From contig JAVBUO010000017.1 in the NCBI GenBank assembly GCA_031555315.1, positions 1 to 64,000 of the forward strand: DNA of 64,000 nucleotides, in the 5' to 3' direction. Below, one piece after another: positions 24,719 to 33,848 of the stretch. A program made the position numbers and the translations under genes. This DNA is from JAVBJV01 sp031555315 (GTDB taxonomy: Bacteria > Pseudomonadota > Alphaproteobacteria > Acetobacterales > Acetobacteraceae). How positions within the stretch are numbered: position 1 is the stretch's first letter; every line of letters starts with the position of its first letter. Under the pieces are notes generated by a model. The model was not told where the DNA came from and ran no database searches. It saw only the letters and a list, made by a program, of their open reading frames with translations.

Positions 24719-25558
24719 TCACCGGCCGGCCGTCTCGGCTGCCTGCACGGCGCACAGGCCGGCACGATAATCGGGATAGCGCCAATCGATCCCCAGCGCG
24801 CGTCTGCCGATCACACTGCTGACGCGCCGGTTCTCCGCCCAGAAGCTGCGCGCCGTTGCGGACATCTGCGCATAGGCCACGGCGAAATCCACCGCGGGCG
24901 GCAATGGCAGCGCCAGCAGACGCGCGGCTTCGGCGACCACTTCGGCCTGTTCCGCCGGCCGGTCGTCGACCAGATTGAAAACGCGCCGGCCGCCACCGCC
25001 GTGCCGCGTCATCGCGGCCAGCACGGCCCGCACGATGTCGTCGCGATGAATCCGGCTGAACACGTGCCCGGGTCTGATGATCCGCCGCGCGGTACCGGCC
25101 CGCACATCGTCCAGCGGCGAACGTTGCGGCCCATAAATGCCGCCCAGCCGGAACAGATCCACCGCCGCCCCCTGCACGACCTGCGCCCCCCATCCCTGTT
25201 CCGCCGCCAGCCGCGCGTGCGATCGCGCCGATTGCGGCGCAGGCGTCGCCGTCTCGTCCACCCAGGCACCGGCGCGATCGCCATAAACGCCGGTCGTGGA
25301 CAAATAGCCGATCCACCGCCCCGCCCAGAGCGAAACCGGAAAACCGTGCGACAGCAGCGGATCGCCATCGCGGCCCGGCGGCGCGGTGACCAGAACATGG
25401 CTGGCCCAGTCCAGACTGTCGCGCAGGCGCGCCTGATCGACCCAGGCCGGATGGGCGACCACAGTGCGCGACAGGCCACGCACCGCCCAGCCCATGCCCA
25501 GCGCCGCATCCGCGACCGCCCGGCCGCAATACCCGAGCCCGAAAACCAGTAACCGCAT
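24719..25558 (-). CDS. SDR-type NAD(P)-binding epimerase-like protein (YeeZ-like)
   Basis: The start at 25558 gives MRLLVFGLGYCGRAVADAAL, a Rossmann GxGxxG motif at the very N-terminus. Further features are SHVLVTAPPGRDGDPLL, YLSTTGVYGDRAGAWVDE (the Ser/Thr-Tyr region) and RLGGIYGPQRSPLDDVRAGT, as in atypical extended SDRs such as E. coli YeeZ. An earlier ATG five codons upstream is possible. The substrate is unknown. It is divergent from the TPR protein gene. Confidence 0.8.
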   Translation of the reverse strand: MRLLVFGLGYCGRAVADAALGMGWAVRGLSRTVVAHPAWVDQARLRDSLDWASHVLVTAPPGRDGDPLLSHGFPVSLWAGRWIGYLSTTGVYGDRAGAWVDETATPAPQSARSHARLAAEQGWGAQVVQGAAVDLFRLGGIYGPQRSPLDDVRAGTARRIIRPGHVFSRIHRDDIVRAVLAAMTRHGGGGRRVFNLVDDRPAEQAEVVAEAARLLALPLPPAVDFAVAYAQMSATARSFWAENRRVSSVIGRRALGIDWRYPDYRAGLCAVQAAETAGR

Positions 25559-25608
25559 AACGAATATTTGCACCGCCCCTTCGGCATGGGATAGTGTTGT
25601 GGCCGATT

Positions 25609-26451
25609 ATGCTCAATTTTCCGTTCTTGTCCGTTCTGACCCTCGTTCTGCTGGGCAGCGCCGCCGCCGGCGCGCAACCCGCACAAACGGCGCCTGCACC
25701 AACGGCACCTGCCGCCCCCAGCGCCGCGGCTGAAACCATTCCACCGCCGCCGACGCCACTGCGCGTGTCCGAAGCGCCGGAATACACACACTGCCTCGAC
25801 ATGATCGCCCTCGACCCGGCCGAGGCAGCAAAATTCGCCCAGAGCTGGGCGCTGGGCGACCATACCAATGAAGGCGCCATCCATTGCAATGCACTGGCAT
25901 TGCTGACCCTGGGACAAACGGAAGCCGCCGCCACCGCGCTGGAACAGCTGGCCCTGAACTCGCGCGCCTCGGCCGGGGTGCGCGCCTCGCTCTACGCACA
26001 GGCCGGACAGGCATGGCTGCTCATGAACGATCCGATGCGTGCCTTCGGTGCCGCCACCATGGCGCTGAGCCTGACCCCCGACGACCTGGACCTGCTGGTC
26101 GACCGCGCGATCGCCGCCGGCGCGGGGGGCGAGTACCGTTCGGCGATCGACGACCTGACGCGTGTGCTTACCCTCGATCCGTCGCGCACCGACGCGCTGA
26201 TCCTGCGCGCGACATCTTGGCGGCGTCTGGAACAGCCGAGCCAGGCCGAAACCGACATCACCCGCGCGCTGGAGCTGGAACCCGACAACGTCGAAGCGCT
26301 GCTGGAACGCGGCATATTGCGCCAGATAAAAGGCGACAGCACCGGCGCGCGCGCGGACTGGGAACGCACCATCGCGCTCGACCCGAACAGCCCGACGGCG
26401 GATTTCGCGCGCCAGAATCTCGCCCTGCTGGAAGCCGGCCCGGCGCGCTAG
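25609..26451 (+). CDS. Exported tetratricopeptide-repeat protein
   Basis: The 280-residue product has a signal peptide (MLNFPFLSVLTLVLLGSAAAGAQ), a Pro/Ala/Thr-rich linker (residues about 25-60) and then TPR units. The last ones are AIDDLTRVLTLDPSRTDALI, AETDITRALELEPDNVEALL and ARADWERTIALDPNSPTADF. It is likely periplasmic and mediates protein contacts. ATG 25609 was preferred because it starts directly before the hydrophobic core; an ATG five codons earlier is possible. Its TAG stop lies in a TAGAGCA-type palindromic repeat. Confidence 0.85.
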   Translation: MLNFPFLSVLTLVLLGSAAAGAQPAQTAPAPTAPAAPSAAAETIPPPPTPLRVSEAPEYTHCLDMIALDPAEAAKFAQSWALGDHTNEGAIHCNALALLTLGQTEAAATALEQLALNSRASAGVRASLYAQAGQAWLLMNDPMRAFGAATMALSLTPDDLDLLVDRAIAAGAGGEYRSAIDDLTRVLTLDPSRTDALILRATSWRRLEQPSQAETDITRALELEPDNVEALLERGILRQIKGDSTGARADWERTIALDPNSPTADFARQNLALLEAGPAR

Positions 26452-26499
26452 AGCAGATCGTGATCGGGTGGGATCACCCGGTCACGTGAAGATGCTCGG
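26448..26499. repeat. TAGAGCA-type palindromic repeat, copy C
   Basis: The core is a stem GATCGGGTG-GGAT-CACCCGGTC flanked by TAGAGCA on the left and GATGCTCGG on the right. It matches 52691-52742 (inverted orientation) with one internal difference. The left TAG is the stop codon of the TPR gene. Confidence 0.8.
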
Positions 26500-26513
26500 C
26501 AGACAAAGACCGA

Positions 26514-26554
26514 GAGTATTTCCCGTGAACCAGAGTGAACGGGAAATGCTCTAG
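26514..26554. repeat. TAGAGCA-type palindromic repeat, full copy B
   Basis: GAGTATTTCCCGT (26514-26526) pairs with ACGGGAAATGCTC (26539-26551), with one G-T mismatch, around AACCAGAGTG. Its right 27 bases are identical to copy A at 20751-20777. It sits next to copy C between the convergent TPR and CPBP genes. Confidence 0.8.
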
Positions 26555-26561
26555 AAAACGA

Positions 26562-27284
26562 TCACCCGAACAATATATCCCAGCCGATCGAAAACACCGC
26601 CACGTCGGCCAGAACGTGACAAACGTAGCACGGCCAGATGCTGCGATAGCGCGCATAGAGCCACGACCAGATCACGCTGGCCGCGAACACCCCCGCCGAC
26701 GCCAGCGCGTTCTGCCAGGCCGGCACATATGCCGCCAGCGCCAGCGTGTGATGAAAGGTGAAGAACAGTGCCGTCATCGCCACCGCCACGCCGCGCGGCC
26801 AGATCCGTTCGCTCTGGCGGAACAGGAAGAAACGGAACACATATTCTTCCAGCAGCGCGTTCACGAACGTCCAGTAGGCACTGACCCCCAGATACAGCGT
26901 CGCCGACGTCAGCCCCGCCGCCGCCAGCCTGGTCTGGAAATTCGCCGCATCCACCAGCCCGCGTGCCAGCAGGGCATAGGCACCCCAGATCACCACGAGC
27001 ATCCCCGCCCCCAGCGCCAGCCCCACACCCAACCCACCATGGCGCGGCGGCGACAGACCGGGGCGCATCCGCTCGATGCGGATCAGCCAGACCAGCGGCC
27101 CGAGAAACAGCCAGACCTTGGCCGCCGCCCACAGCGCCGACCCCAGCACCCCCTGTTCCATATGCAGCGCCAGCAGAACCCCCACGCTGGGCGCCGGCAC
27201 GAACAGGGCCAGCGCCAGCCACGGTTGCCAGCGGGCAGCGGGCGCGGGCAACGGGGCAGGTGTCCGCCATGAACTACCCGCCAT
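26562..27284 (-). CDS. CPBP-family intramembrane metalloprotease (Abi)
   Basis: The 240-residue protein has about seven hydrophobic segments. It carries the three CPBP motifs: NALLEEYVFRFFLF (EExxxR), TALFFTFHHTLAL (FxxxH) and CYVCHVLADVAVF (HxxxD). These are zinc-type intramembrane proteases related to Rce1; some protect against bacteriocins or mature peptides, but the substrate here is unknown. It lies 3 bases after the lipoprotein gene upstream, so the two are cotranscribed. Confidence 0.88.
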   Translation of the reverse strand: MAGSSWRTPAPLPAPAARWQPWLALALFVPAPSVGVLLALHMEQGVLGSALWAAAKVWLFLGPLVWLIRIERMRPGLSPPRHGGLGVGLALGAGMLVVIWGAYALLARGLVDAANFQTRLAAAGLTSATLYLGVSAYWTFVNALLEEYVFRFFLFRQSERIWPRGVAVAMTALFFTFHHTLALAAYVPAWQNALASAGVFAASVIWSWLYARYRSIWPCYVCHVLADVAVFSIGWDILFG

Positions 27285-27287
27285 GAA

Positions 27288-27791
27288 CTACTGGCGCGAA
27301 CGCGTCCGGTTCAGCCGCAGTTCCGCTTCGGTCAACTGGAACCCCACCACGACGTGGTACTGCTGGCGCACCGGCAGTGACAGCACCGCGGGTTCGGTCT
27401 CTAGCCTGGTGCGTGTCGCGTTGGATTCGAATTCGCCGCGCGCCGTGTAGACCTGCTTGTCGAGAATGTTACCGCCCGCATCGGTGATCGCCACGAAATA
27501 GGGCAATTCCGCCCGGTTGCTACCGGCCGGCCCGCGCGTGGCTTCAATTACCACTCGGACGGTGATCTTGTTCGTCCCCTCGCGGCCGCTCTCGCACGCG
27601 CCGTTCACGTCGGTGATCCGCCCTGCGGTCAGCAGATCCGTCAGATCGGTCCCGCCAGCACGATACTGGGCGATCTGCCGCGCATCGGGCAGAATCGACA
27701 CCAGCGGGCACACCGGCGGCGGGGTTGGCGTTCCGCCGCAGCCGTTCAGCAGGACGGGCAACAGGCCCAGGAAAAGAAACCTCGCACGCAT
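27288..27791 (-). CDS. Hypothetical lipoprotein
   Basis: The start at 27791 gives MRARFLFLGLLPVLLNGCGG, a lipoprotein signal with the lipobox LLNGC; a longer N-terminus with a Met-rich leader is less plausible. The 167-residue product then has a Pro-rich linker and a beta-rich domain (ITVRVVIEATRGP, LPYFVAITDAGGNILDKQVY). This looks like an uncharacterised alphaproteobacterial periplasmic family. It would be anchored in a membrane by its lipid-modified Cys. It is divergent from ispH and upstream of the CPBP protease. Confidence 0.8.
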   Translation of the reverse strand: MRARFLFLGLLPVLLNGCGGTPTPPPVCPLVSILPDARQIAQYRAGGTDLTDLLTAGRITDVNGACESGREGTNKITVRVVIEATRGPAGSNRAELPYFVAITDAGGNILDKQVYTARGEFESNATRTRLETEPAVLSLPVRQQYHVVVGFQLTEAELRLNRTRSRQ

Positions 27792-27845
27792 TTCCATCAT
27801 CTCCGCCATGGACTACCCCCCGTGATTGGCATAGTGCAGACGCTT

Positions 27846-28790
27846 ATGGAAGCCAGACCCAGCCTGAAAGTGCTGCTTGCCGGCCCGCGCGGCTTTTGCG
27901 CGGGGGTGGACCGGGCCATCAAGATCGTCGAAGAGGCGCTGCGCCGCTTCGGTGCGCCCGTTTATGTCCGGCACGAGATCGTCCACAACCGTTTCGTGGT
28001 CGAAAGCCTCGAGGCCCAGGGCGCGCGTTTCGTCGAGGAACTGGACGAGGTTCCCCCCGACGCCCCGGTGGTCTTCTCGGCCCACGGCGTGCCCAAGCGC
28101 GTGCCCGAGGACGCCCAGCGCCGCAACCTGTTCTATCTCGATGCCACCTGCCCGCTGGTCAGCAAGGTGCACCGCGAGGCCGAACGCCATTTCGCGCAGA
28201 ACAGCCACATCCTGATGATCGGCCATGCCGGCCACCCCGAGGTGATCGGCACCATGGGCCAGTTGCCCGACGGCGCGATGACGCTGATCGAGGACGCCGA
28301 CGCCGCGCGCAGCGTGCAGCCACCACCCGGCCCGCTGTCCTACATCACCCAGACCACACTGTCGGTCGACGACACCGCCGAGATCGTCGCCATCCTGCGC
28401 GAACGCTTCCCCAATATCGAAGTGCCGCGCAAGGAGGACATCTGCTACGCCACCACCAACCGCCAGGCCGCCGTGAAAGCGATCGCGCCACGCGCCGATA
28501 TGGTGGTGGTGATCGGCGCGCCGAACAGCTCCAACTCGCAGCGGCTGCGCGAAGTGGCTGAACGCGCCGGCTGCGCGCACACCGCTCTGGTGCAGCGCGC
28601 CCGCGACCTCGACCTCGACGCCCTGCGCGCCGTGCGCACGCTGGGCCTGACTGCCGGCGCTTCGGCGCCCGAGGTGCTGGTCGACGAAGTGCTCGCCCAT
28701 CTGCGCACCCGCTTCGACGTGACGGTCGAGGAACTGCGCGTCACCGACGAGAATATCGTTTTCAAACTCCCACCTGCACTGACCACGTAA
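27846..28790 (+). CDS. ispH: 4-hydroxy-3-methylbut-2-enyl diphosphate reductase
   Basis: IspH is the last enzyme of the MEP isoprenoid pathway, making IPP and DMAPP. The three cluster cysteines are in AGPRGFCAGVDRAI, YLDATCPLVSKVHRE and KEDICYATTNRQ; APNSSNSQRLREVAE binds the diphosphate. The ATG at 27846 gives MEARPSLKVLLAGPRGFCAG; a GTG at 27822 is also open, and neither has a strong ribosome site. Product about 314 residues. It overlaps thrB by one base. Confidence 0.95.
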   Translation: MEARPSLKVLLAGPRGFCAGVDRAIKIVEEALRRFGAPVYVRHEIVHNRFVVESLEAQGARFVEELDEVPPDAPVVFSAHGVPKRVPEDAQRRNLFYLDATCPLVSKVHREAERHFAQNSHILMIGHAGHPEVIGTMGQLPDGAMTLIEDADAARSVQPPPGPLSYITQTTLSVDDTAEIVAILRERFPNIEVPRKEDICYATTNRQAAVKAIAPRADMVVVIGAPNSSNSQRLREVAERAGCAHTALVQRARDLDLDALRAVRTLGLTAGASAPEVLVDEVLAHLRTRFDVTVEELRVTDENIVFKLPPALTT

Positions 28791-29749
28791 TGGCCGTCTA
28801 TACCGAAGTGACCGACGAGGAACTGTCCGCCTTCCTCGCCGACTATGACCTTGGCGACGTGCTTGCGTTCCGCGGCATCGCCGAAGGCGTCGAGAACTCG
28901 AACTACACGCTGAAGACCGGAACCGGCGATTACATCCTCACGCTGTATGAAAAGCGCGTCGATCCGGCCGAGCTGCCGTGGTTTCTGGGATTGATGGAGC
29001 ACCTGTCGCAACACGGCCTGTCGTGCCCGCTGCCGGTGCGCGCCCGCGATGGCGAAGCGCTACGCGATCTGGCTGGCCGCAAGGCGGCGATCACCACCTT
29101 CCTGCCCGGCATGTGGCCGCGCCGCGTGCGCATCGAACACTGCGCGCCGCTGGGCGCGGCTCTGGCCAAGCTGCATCTGGCCGGCGCCGATTACGCGCCG
29201 ACCCGCGCCAACGCACTGGGGCCGCACGGCTGGACGCCGCTGTTCGCACGCGCCCGCGATCGCGCCGACGAAGTGCAGCCAGGCCTGGCGCAGGAGGTTG
29301 ATACGGCGCTGCGCAGCGTCATCGCCGCCTGGCCGCACGATCTGCCCAAAGGCCACATTCACGCCGATCTTTTCCCCGACAACGTGTTCTTCCTGCACAA
29401 TCAGGTGTCGGGCCTGATCGATTTCTATTTCGCGGCGACCGACCTCCTCGCCTACGACGTGGCGATCTGCCTGAACGCCTGGTGTTTCGAGGCCGATTTC
29501 TCGTTCAACGTCACCAAGGCGCGCGCGCTGCTGAATGCGTATCGCGCCGTGCGCCCGTTGAGCGACGCGGAACTGAATGCACTGCCGGTGCTGGCGCGCG
29601 GCGCGGCGCTGCGGTTTTTGCTGACCCGGCTCTACGACTGGCTGAACACCCCCGCCACTGCGCTGGTCACCCGCAAGGACCCGGTCGAGTATCTGCGCAA
29701 ACAGCGTTTCCATGCCGAAGCCAGGGGCCCGTCCGCCTATGGCATCTGA
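28790..29749 (+). CDS. thrB: Homoserine kinase (ThrB, aminoglycoside-phosphotransferase-like type)
   Basis: The 319-residue protein starts MAVYTEVTDEELSAFLADYD. It contains GVENSNYTLKTGTGDYILTL (nucleotide loop), LPKGHIHADLFPDNVFF (catalytic loop with HxDxxxxN) and GLIDFYFAATDLLAYDVAI (Mg site). This APH-fold form of homoserine kinase is typical of alphaproteobacteria and makes O-phosphohomoserine for threonine. It is coupled to ispH upstream (1-base overlap) and rnhA downstream (11-base overlap). Confidence 0.93.
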   Translation: MAVYTEVTDEELSAFLADYDLGDVLAFRGIAEGVENSNYTLKTGTGDYILTLYEKRVDPAELPWFLGLMEHLSQHGLSCPLPVRARDGEALRDLAGRKAAITTFLPGMWPRRVRIEHCAPLGAALAKLHLAGADYAPTRANALGPHGWTPLFARARDRADEVQPGLAQEVDTALRSVIAAWPHDLPKGHIHADLFPDNVFFLHNQVSGLIDFYFAATDLLAYDVAICLNAWCFEADFSFNVTKARALLNAYRAVRPLSDAELNALPVLARGAALRFLLTRLYDWLNTPATALVTRKDPVEYLRKQRFHAEARGPSAYGI

Positions 29750-30215
29750 CGTGCAGGCATCGCTTTCCATCGACCCGCCGCCGATAGAGGCCTGGACCGA
29801 TGGCGGCTGCAAACCCAACCCCGGCCCCGGCGGCTGGGGCGCGATCCTGCGCTGGAAAGGGCACGAGAAGGAACTGTCCGGCGCCGACCCCGCCACCACC
29901 AACAACCGCATGGAACTCTGCGCGGCGATCGCCGTGCTGGAGGCGCTGACCAAGCCGAGCACCATCGTCATCCACACCGACAGCCAGTATGTGAAAAACG
30001 GCGTGACACGCTGGATACACGGCTGGGTGCGCAACAACTGGCGTAATGCGGCGAAGGATCCGGTCGCCAACATGGATCTGTGGCAGCGCCTGCTGGAGGC
30101 GCAGAAGCGCCACAATGTGCAATGGGAATGGGTGCGCGGACATAATGGCGATGTGATGAACGAACGCGCCGACGCACTGGCGACGGCGGCGCGGGAAGCG
30201 CTTGCACGAGAATAG
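29739..30215 (+). CDS. rnhA: Ribonuclease HI
   Basis: The enzyme cleaves RNA in RNA-DNA hybrids. All four acidic residues of the active site are present: Asp in AWTDGGCKPNPGPGGWG, Glu in TNNRMELCAAI, Asp in IHTDSQYVKNG and Asp in NERADALA; the His is in VRGHNGD. The ATG at 29739 lies inside the end of thrB and gives MASDVQASLS, a 158-residue protein. Confidence 0.95.
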   Translation: MASDVQASLSIDPPPIEAWTDGGCKPNPGPGGWGAILRWKGHEKELSGADPATTNNRMELCAAIAVLEALTKPSTIVIHTDSQYVKNGVTRWIHGWVRNNWRNAAKDPVANMDLWQRLLEAQKRHNVQWEWVRGHNGDVMNERADALATAAREALARE

Positions 30216-30402
30216 AAAGCACTCCTTATGTGATTATGAATATTGCAAATGATAAGAATAACCCGACGAGATTATTCTCGCAACAGGTCTGAGCTCACCG
30301 ACAACTTCTTCGCTATGACCCAATTTCCGTGCAACAATATTAACTTTGCCGCGCTCATATTCCGAAACAGCCCAGTATAAAACACCTGCCAAGCACAGTC
30401 TT

Positions 30403-30885
30403 TCACAGCGCCGCCAGAACAGACTCCGCCTTGCTGACATCGAACCCGCCGGGTTCCTCAACGCTAAGGTGCACAACCTTCATATCATCCGCCACCAGCG
30501 CGAAACGCTGGCTGCGTATGCCCATGCCGCGTGCCGTCAGGTCCAGTTCCAGCCCCAGCGCTTTCGTGAACAGCGCCGCCCCGTCGGCCAGCATCGTCAC
30601 CTTGCCCTCGGCTTCCTGCTGCTTCGCCCAGGCACCCAGCACGAACGCGTCGTTGGTCGACATACAGACGATCTCGTCCACGCCTTTGGCGTGAAAGGCC
30701 GCCGCGTTCTGAATGAAACCGGGCAGATGCTTGATGCTGCAGGTCGGCGTGAAAGCGCCGGGCACAGCAAACAACACCACCTTGCGCCCCTTGAAAATCT
30801 CGTCCGTCGAGATCTCTTTCGGACCATCAGCGGTGGCAGTCATCAGTTTCATCGATGGGATCGTGTCTCCGACCTTGATGGTCAT
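30403..30885 (-). CDS. Peroxiredoxin (Prx5/AhpC-TSA type)
   Basis: The 160-residue enzyme reduces peroxides. The peroxidatic Cys is in AVPGAFTPTCSIKHLPGF (about residue 49), with the conserved Arg in IRSQRFALV. Only one other Cys (EIVCMST) is seen, so a 1-Cys or atypical mechanism with glutathione or thioredoxin is likely. Family members of this kind often include a glutaredoxin domain, absent here. The 187-base gap between it and rnhA is AT-rich and holds no recognised gene. Confidence 0.92.
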   Translation of the reverse strand: MTIKVGDTIPSMKLMTATADGPKEISTDEIFKGRKVVLFAVPGAFTPTCSIKHLPGFIQNAAAFHAKGVDEIVCMSTNDAFVLGAWAKQQEAEGKVTMLADGAALFTKALGLELDLTARGMGIRSQRFALVADDMKVVHLSVEEPGGFDVSKAESVLAAL

Positions 30886-31029
30886 CCCGGCTCTCCTGCT
30901 TTGTCGTGTTCGTACGTCTAACGCCCCCGCGTGCCGAAGTCACGCCGGCTGCCTTATTGCGGCCACATTATACAGTATCCGCGTTATTCTTGCTTGCATA
31001 TTCGCACGCGGCTCGCCCACAGTATACAT

Positions 31030-31611
31030 ATGAGTCAGAACACATCAGACATGGATGGAACGTTTTTGACCGGGCAGATGCTGATCGCCATGCCTGGCAT
31101 GCAGGACATGCGTTTCGAACACACCGTCGTCTATCTTTGTGCGCACAGCCCGGAAGGCGCGATGGGGATCGTGCTGAACCGCCCCGTCAACCGGCCGAGT
31201 TTTTCCGAACTGCTGCAACAGCTGAAAATGCAGGAAACGCCGACGACCAGAACGCTGCATCTGTGCATCGGCGGCCCGGTGGAAAACGCCCGCGGTTTCG
31301 TGCTGCACACGTCCGACTGGACGGCCGAAGGCACGCTGCATGTCGATGAAGACACGTCGCTGACCGCGAACCTCGATATCCTGAAGGCGCTGGCAGCGGG
31401 CGGCGGGCCGCGGCGCGGCATGCTGGCGCTTGGATATGCGGGCTGGGGGCCCGGACAACTGGACGACGAGATTCAGCAGAATGCCTGGCTGTCCGTTCCT
31501 GCCGACGACGCCATCATGTACGATGCCGATCACGGCACCAAGTGGCAGCGGGCGCTCGCCAAACTGAAGATCGACCCGATGCTGCTGTCCAGCACGGCGG
31601 GGCATGCTTAA
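31030..31611 (+). CDS. AlgH family protein (UPF0301/YqgE)
   Basis: The start at 31030 gives MSQNTSDMDGTFLTGQMLIA. The product is about 193 residues with the family motifs MPGMQDMRFEHTVVYLC, GAMGIVLNRPVNRPSF, IGGPVENARGFVLH and LGYAGWGPGQLDDEI. The family is widespread; its molecular role is unsettled (linked to alginate regulation in Pseudomonas). An earlier in-frame ATG at 30931 covers AT-rich, less conserved sequence and is rejected. Confidence 0.92.
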   Translation: MSQNTSDMDGTFLTGQMLIAMPGMQDMRFEHTVVYLCAHSPEGAMGIVLNRPVNRPSFSELLQQLKMQETPTTRTLHLCIGGPVENARGFVLHTSDWTAEGTLHVDEDTSLTANLDILKALAAGGGPRRGMLALGYAGWGPGQLDDEIQQNAWLSVPADDAIMYDADHGTKWQRALAKLKIDPMLLSSTAGHA

Positions 31612-31623
31612 CACCCGTAAGGG

Positions 31624-32829
31624 TCAGGTATAGCGCCGCGCAACCACCGCCGCGATCTGCGTGCCGATACCGCTTGCAAACATCAGCGATGCGGTGGCGA
31701 TACCCGATCCATCCTCGAGCAGCGCCGCCAGCCATGTCATCACGGCGCCGAAGCTCATCTGCACGCACCCTGTCAGCCCCGAGGCCGTGCCCGCCAGATG
31801 CGGCCGCACCGACACCGCACCCGCAAACCCGTTCGGTTGCGTGATGCCGTTGCCGATCGCCACGATCACCATCGGCACGAACAGGTTCAGAATGCTTGGC
31901 GGCAACAGCAGCACCGCCAGCAAGCACAGGAACGCACCGATCGTCGTCACCGCGGTGCCGACCCGCAGCATGTACAACAGCCCCTTGCTCACCGCCGTCC
32001 TGGCGGCGATGAAGTTGCCGATCCCGAACGCAAAGCTGATGCTCATGAACGCTGCGCCATACGTGGTGGTCGGCAGGCCAAGGCCATGCACCACCACATA
32101 CGGCGCGCCAGCCATGAAACTGAAGAACACGCCACCCGAACAAGCCGTCACCATCGCGAACGCGCAGAACTGCGGGAGTTGCAGAAGCGTCTTGTACAGA
32201 CGCAACAGCCCGACGACACCGGGCAACGGCTGGCGTTCCGGCAGGGTTTCGGGCAGGTAGCGCCACGTACCGAACAGGATCGGCAGCGCCGCCAGCGCAC
32301 AGGCGAACATCACCGCGCGCCAGTCGAGCGCACGCTCGATCAGGCTGCCGACCAGCGGCGCCACCATGGGCGCCATCGTCATCCCCATGTTGACGTAGCC
32401 CATCATCGCCGCGGCGCGTTCGCGCGGGTTGGTGTCGCGGATGATCGCCCGGCCCAGCACCATGCCCGCACAGCCGCCCACCGCCTGTGCGATACGCGCA
32501 ACGATCAGGATTTCCAGATTGGGCGCGACGGCCGCCACCAGCACCGCGACCAGATACACCACCAACGCCACGATCAGCACCGGCCGGCGGCCATAGCGAT
32601 CGGACAGCGGCCCATACAGCAACTGCCCCAACGCCACGCCGACCAGATACAGGGTGAGCGTCAGCTGCACGGATGCGGCGCTGCGTTCCAGCACGTGCAC
32701 CAGAACCGGCAGCACGGGGATCAGCACCTGCATGGAGAACGGCCCCAGCCCGGTTGCCACGATCAGCAACAAAAGCGGAGGTTTGCGCGTTATGGGTACA
32801 GACGTTTCCAGACCATCGCGGGGCGACAT
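31624..32829 (-). CDS. Bcr/CflA-type MFS drug exporter
   Basis: The 401-residue protein has 12 predicted membrane helices. It contains the MFS motif A loop in GQLLYGPLSDRYGRRPVLIV and the Bcr/CflA-typical ARIAQAVGGCAGMVLGRAII and REDTNPRERAAAMMGYVNMG-like segment (RDTNPRERAAAMMG). Such exporters extrude small drugs such as bicyclomycin or chloramphenicol; the natural substrate here is unknown. It converges with algH. Confidence 0.9.
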   Translation of the reverse strand: MSPRDGLETSVPITRKPPLLLLIVATGLGPFSMQVLIPVLPVLVHVLERSAASVQLTLTLYLVGVALGQLLYGPLSDRYGRRPVLIVALVVYLVAVLVAAVAPNLEILIVARIAQAVGGCAGMVLGRAIIRDTNPRERAAAMMGYVNMGMTMAPMVAPLVGSLIERALDWRAVMFACALAALPILFGTWRYLPETLPERQPLPGVVGLLRLYKTLLQLPQFCAFAMVTACSGGVFFSFMAGAPYVVVHGLGLPTTTYGAAFMSISFAFGIGNFIAARTAVSKGLLYMLRVGTAVTTIGAFLCLLAVLLLPPSILNLFVPMVIVAIGNGITQPNGFAGAVSVRPHLAGTASGLTGCVQMSFGAVMTWLAALLEDGSGIATASLMFASGIGTQIAAVVARRYT

Positions 32830-32987
32830 AAGCCAAGCCTATGTTGGTTTGTATAACGCGGCAATCGCGAATTCGGAAATGCCGCCATGCATCGGCCGGT
32901 AAAATGCGGGCGATTCACTCGGTTAATAACCGTTGCCAGTCACAGCGTTCTTATGCGTCGCCCCCATCGCCTGCTTCGATGGCATGC

Positions 32988-33839
32988 TCACCACATGAAA
33001 GCTGGGATCACCGCAACCGGGGCAAAACCTGCATTGCGCGCCGCGGCGCGAATGGCGTCGCGGTCGTTGCCCAGTTCCTCGGCATGGATGCCGCCCAGCA
33101 CCCAGCACGAATCAAGCCCCGCGTTCGTCGCGCCGGCGATATCGGTACGCAACGCATCGCCCACCCCCAGCACGCGGTGCTTCGGCACGCCCAGCATCTC
33201 CAGCGCGACGTCGTAAACCGCCGCATCGGGCTTGCCCAGCATGCGCATGTCGCCACCCAGTTCCTGGTAACGCACCGCCAGCGCCCCCGCGCACAGCATG
33301 CGGCGGTTGTTGCTGATCACTTCCAGGTCCGGGTTTGCGCACACCATCCTCAGCCCCGCTTTCAGGCAGTCGGCCAGAACGGGTTCGAAGTCGCGCAGCG
33401 TGGTGGGATCGCGCTGGTCGTCGGGACCGGTGTTGAGCAGAAAATCCGCCTCGGCGGGCGTCGTCACCTCGGTCAGACCCAGACCGTCCATCACGTTCTT
33501 GTCGCGCTCCGGCCCCAGATGGAACACACGGGTGCCAAGGCTGGCATACCATGGATCGGTGCGCTGTTTCAGCATGATGTAGGTGGCCTCGCCGCTGGTC
33601 AGAATGCCGTGATACAGATCGTCGGCGATACCCATCCGACGCATCGCTTCCTGCACCTTGAAGGCGCGGCGCGGCGCGTTCGACAGCAGCACGCTTCTTT
33701 TGCCCGCGTCGCGCAGCTTCGCCAACGTGGCGGCGGCGTGCGGATATGCGGTGATACCGTCGTGAATCACCCCCCACAAATCGAGGATGAAGCCATCATA
33801 CTTTTCCGCCAGCGGCGCGAAATTATTCAGAAACTGCAT
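32988..33839 (-). CDS. HAD-superfamily class IIA phosphatase (TIGR01459-like)
   Basis: The 283-residue protein carries HAD motif I as KYDGFILDLWGVIHDGI (nucleophile Asp), motif II in RSVLLSNAPRRAFK, then GKPDAAVYDVALEMLGV and motif IV in LGVGDALRTDIAGATNAG. The class IIA cap makes it NagD-like. Substrate unknown; nucleotide or sugar phosphates are likely. It follows pyrD after 9 bases on the same strand, so it may be cotranscribed with it. Confidence 0.88.
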   Translation of the reverse strand: MQFLNNFAPLAEKYDGFILDLWGVIHDGITAYPHAAATLAKLRDAGKRSVLLSNAPRRAFKVQEAMRRMGIADDLYHGILTSGEATYIMLKQRTDPWYASLGTRVFHLGPERDKNVMDGLGLTEVTTPAEADFLLNTGPDDQRDPTTLRDFEPVLADCLKAGLRMVCANPDLEVISNNRRMLCAGALAVRYQELGGDMRMLGKPDAAVYDVALEMLGVPKHRVLGVGDALRTDIAGATNAGLDSCWVLGGIHAEELGNDRDAIRAAARNAGFAPVAVIPAFMW

Positions 33840-33848
33840 CTTGCTTCC

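Noticed and set aside
30240..30290. Fur-box-like AT-rich stretch near the peroxiredoxin
   Set aside because: Only a partial match to the GATAATGATAATCATTATC consensus and wrongly placed, at the gene's 3' side.
30234..30476. 80-codon minus-strand frame after rnhA
   Set aside because: It overlaps the 3' end of the peroxiredoxin gene in another frame and has no recognisable features.
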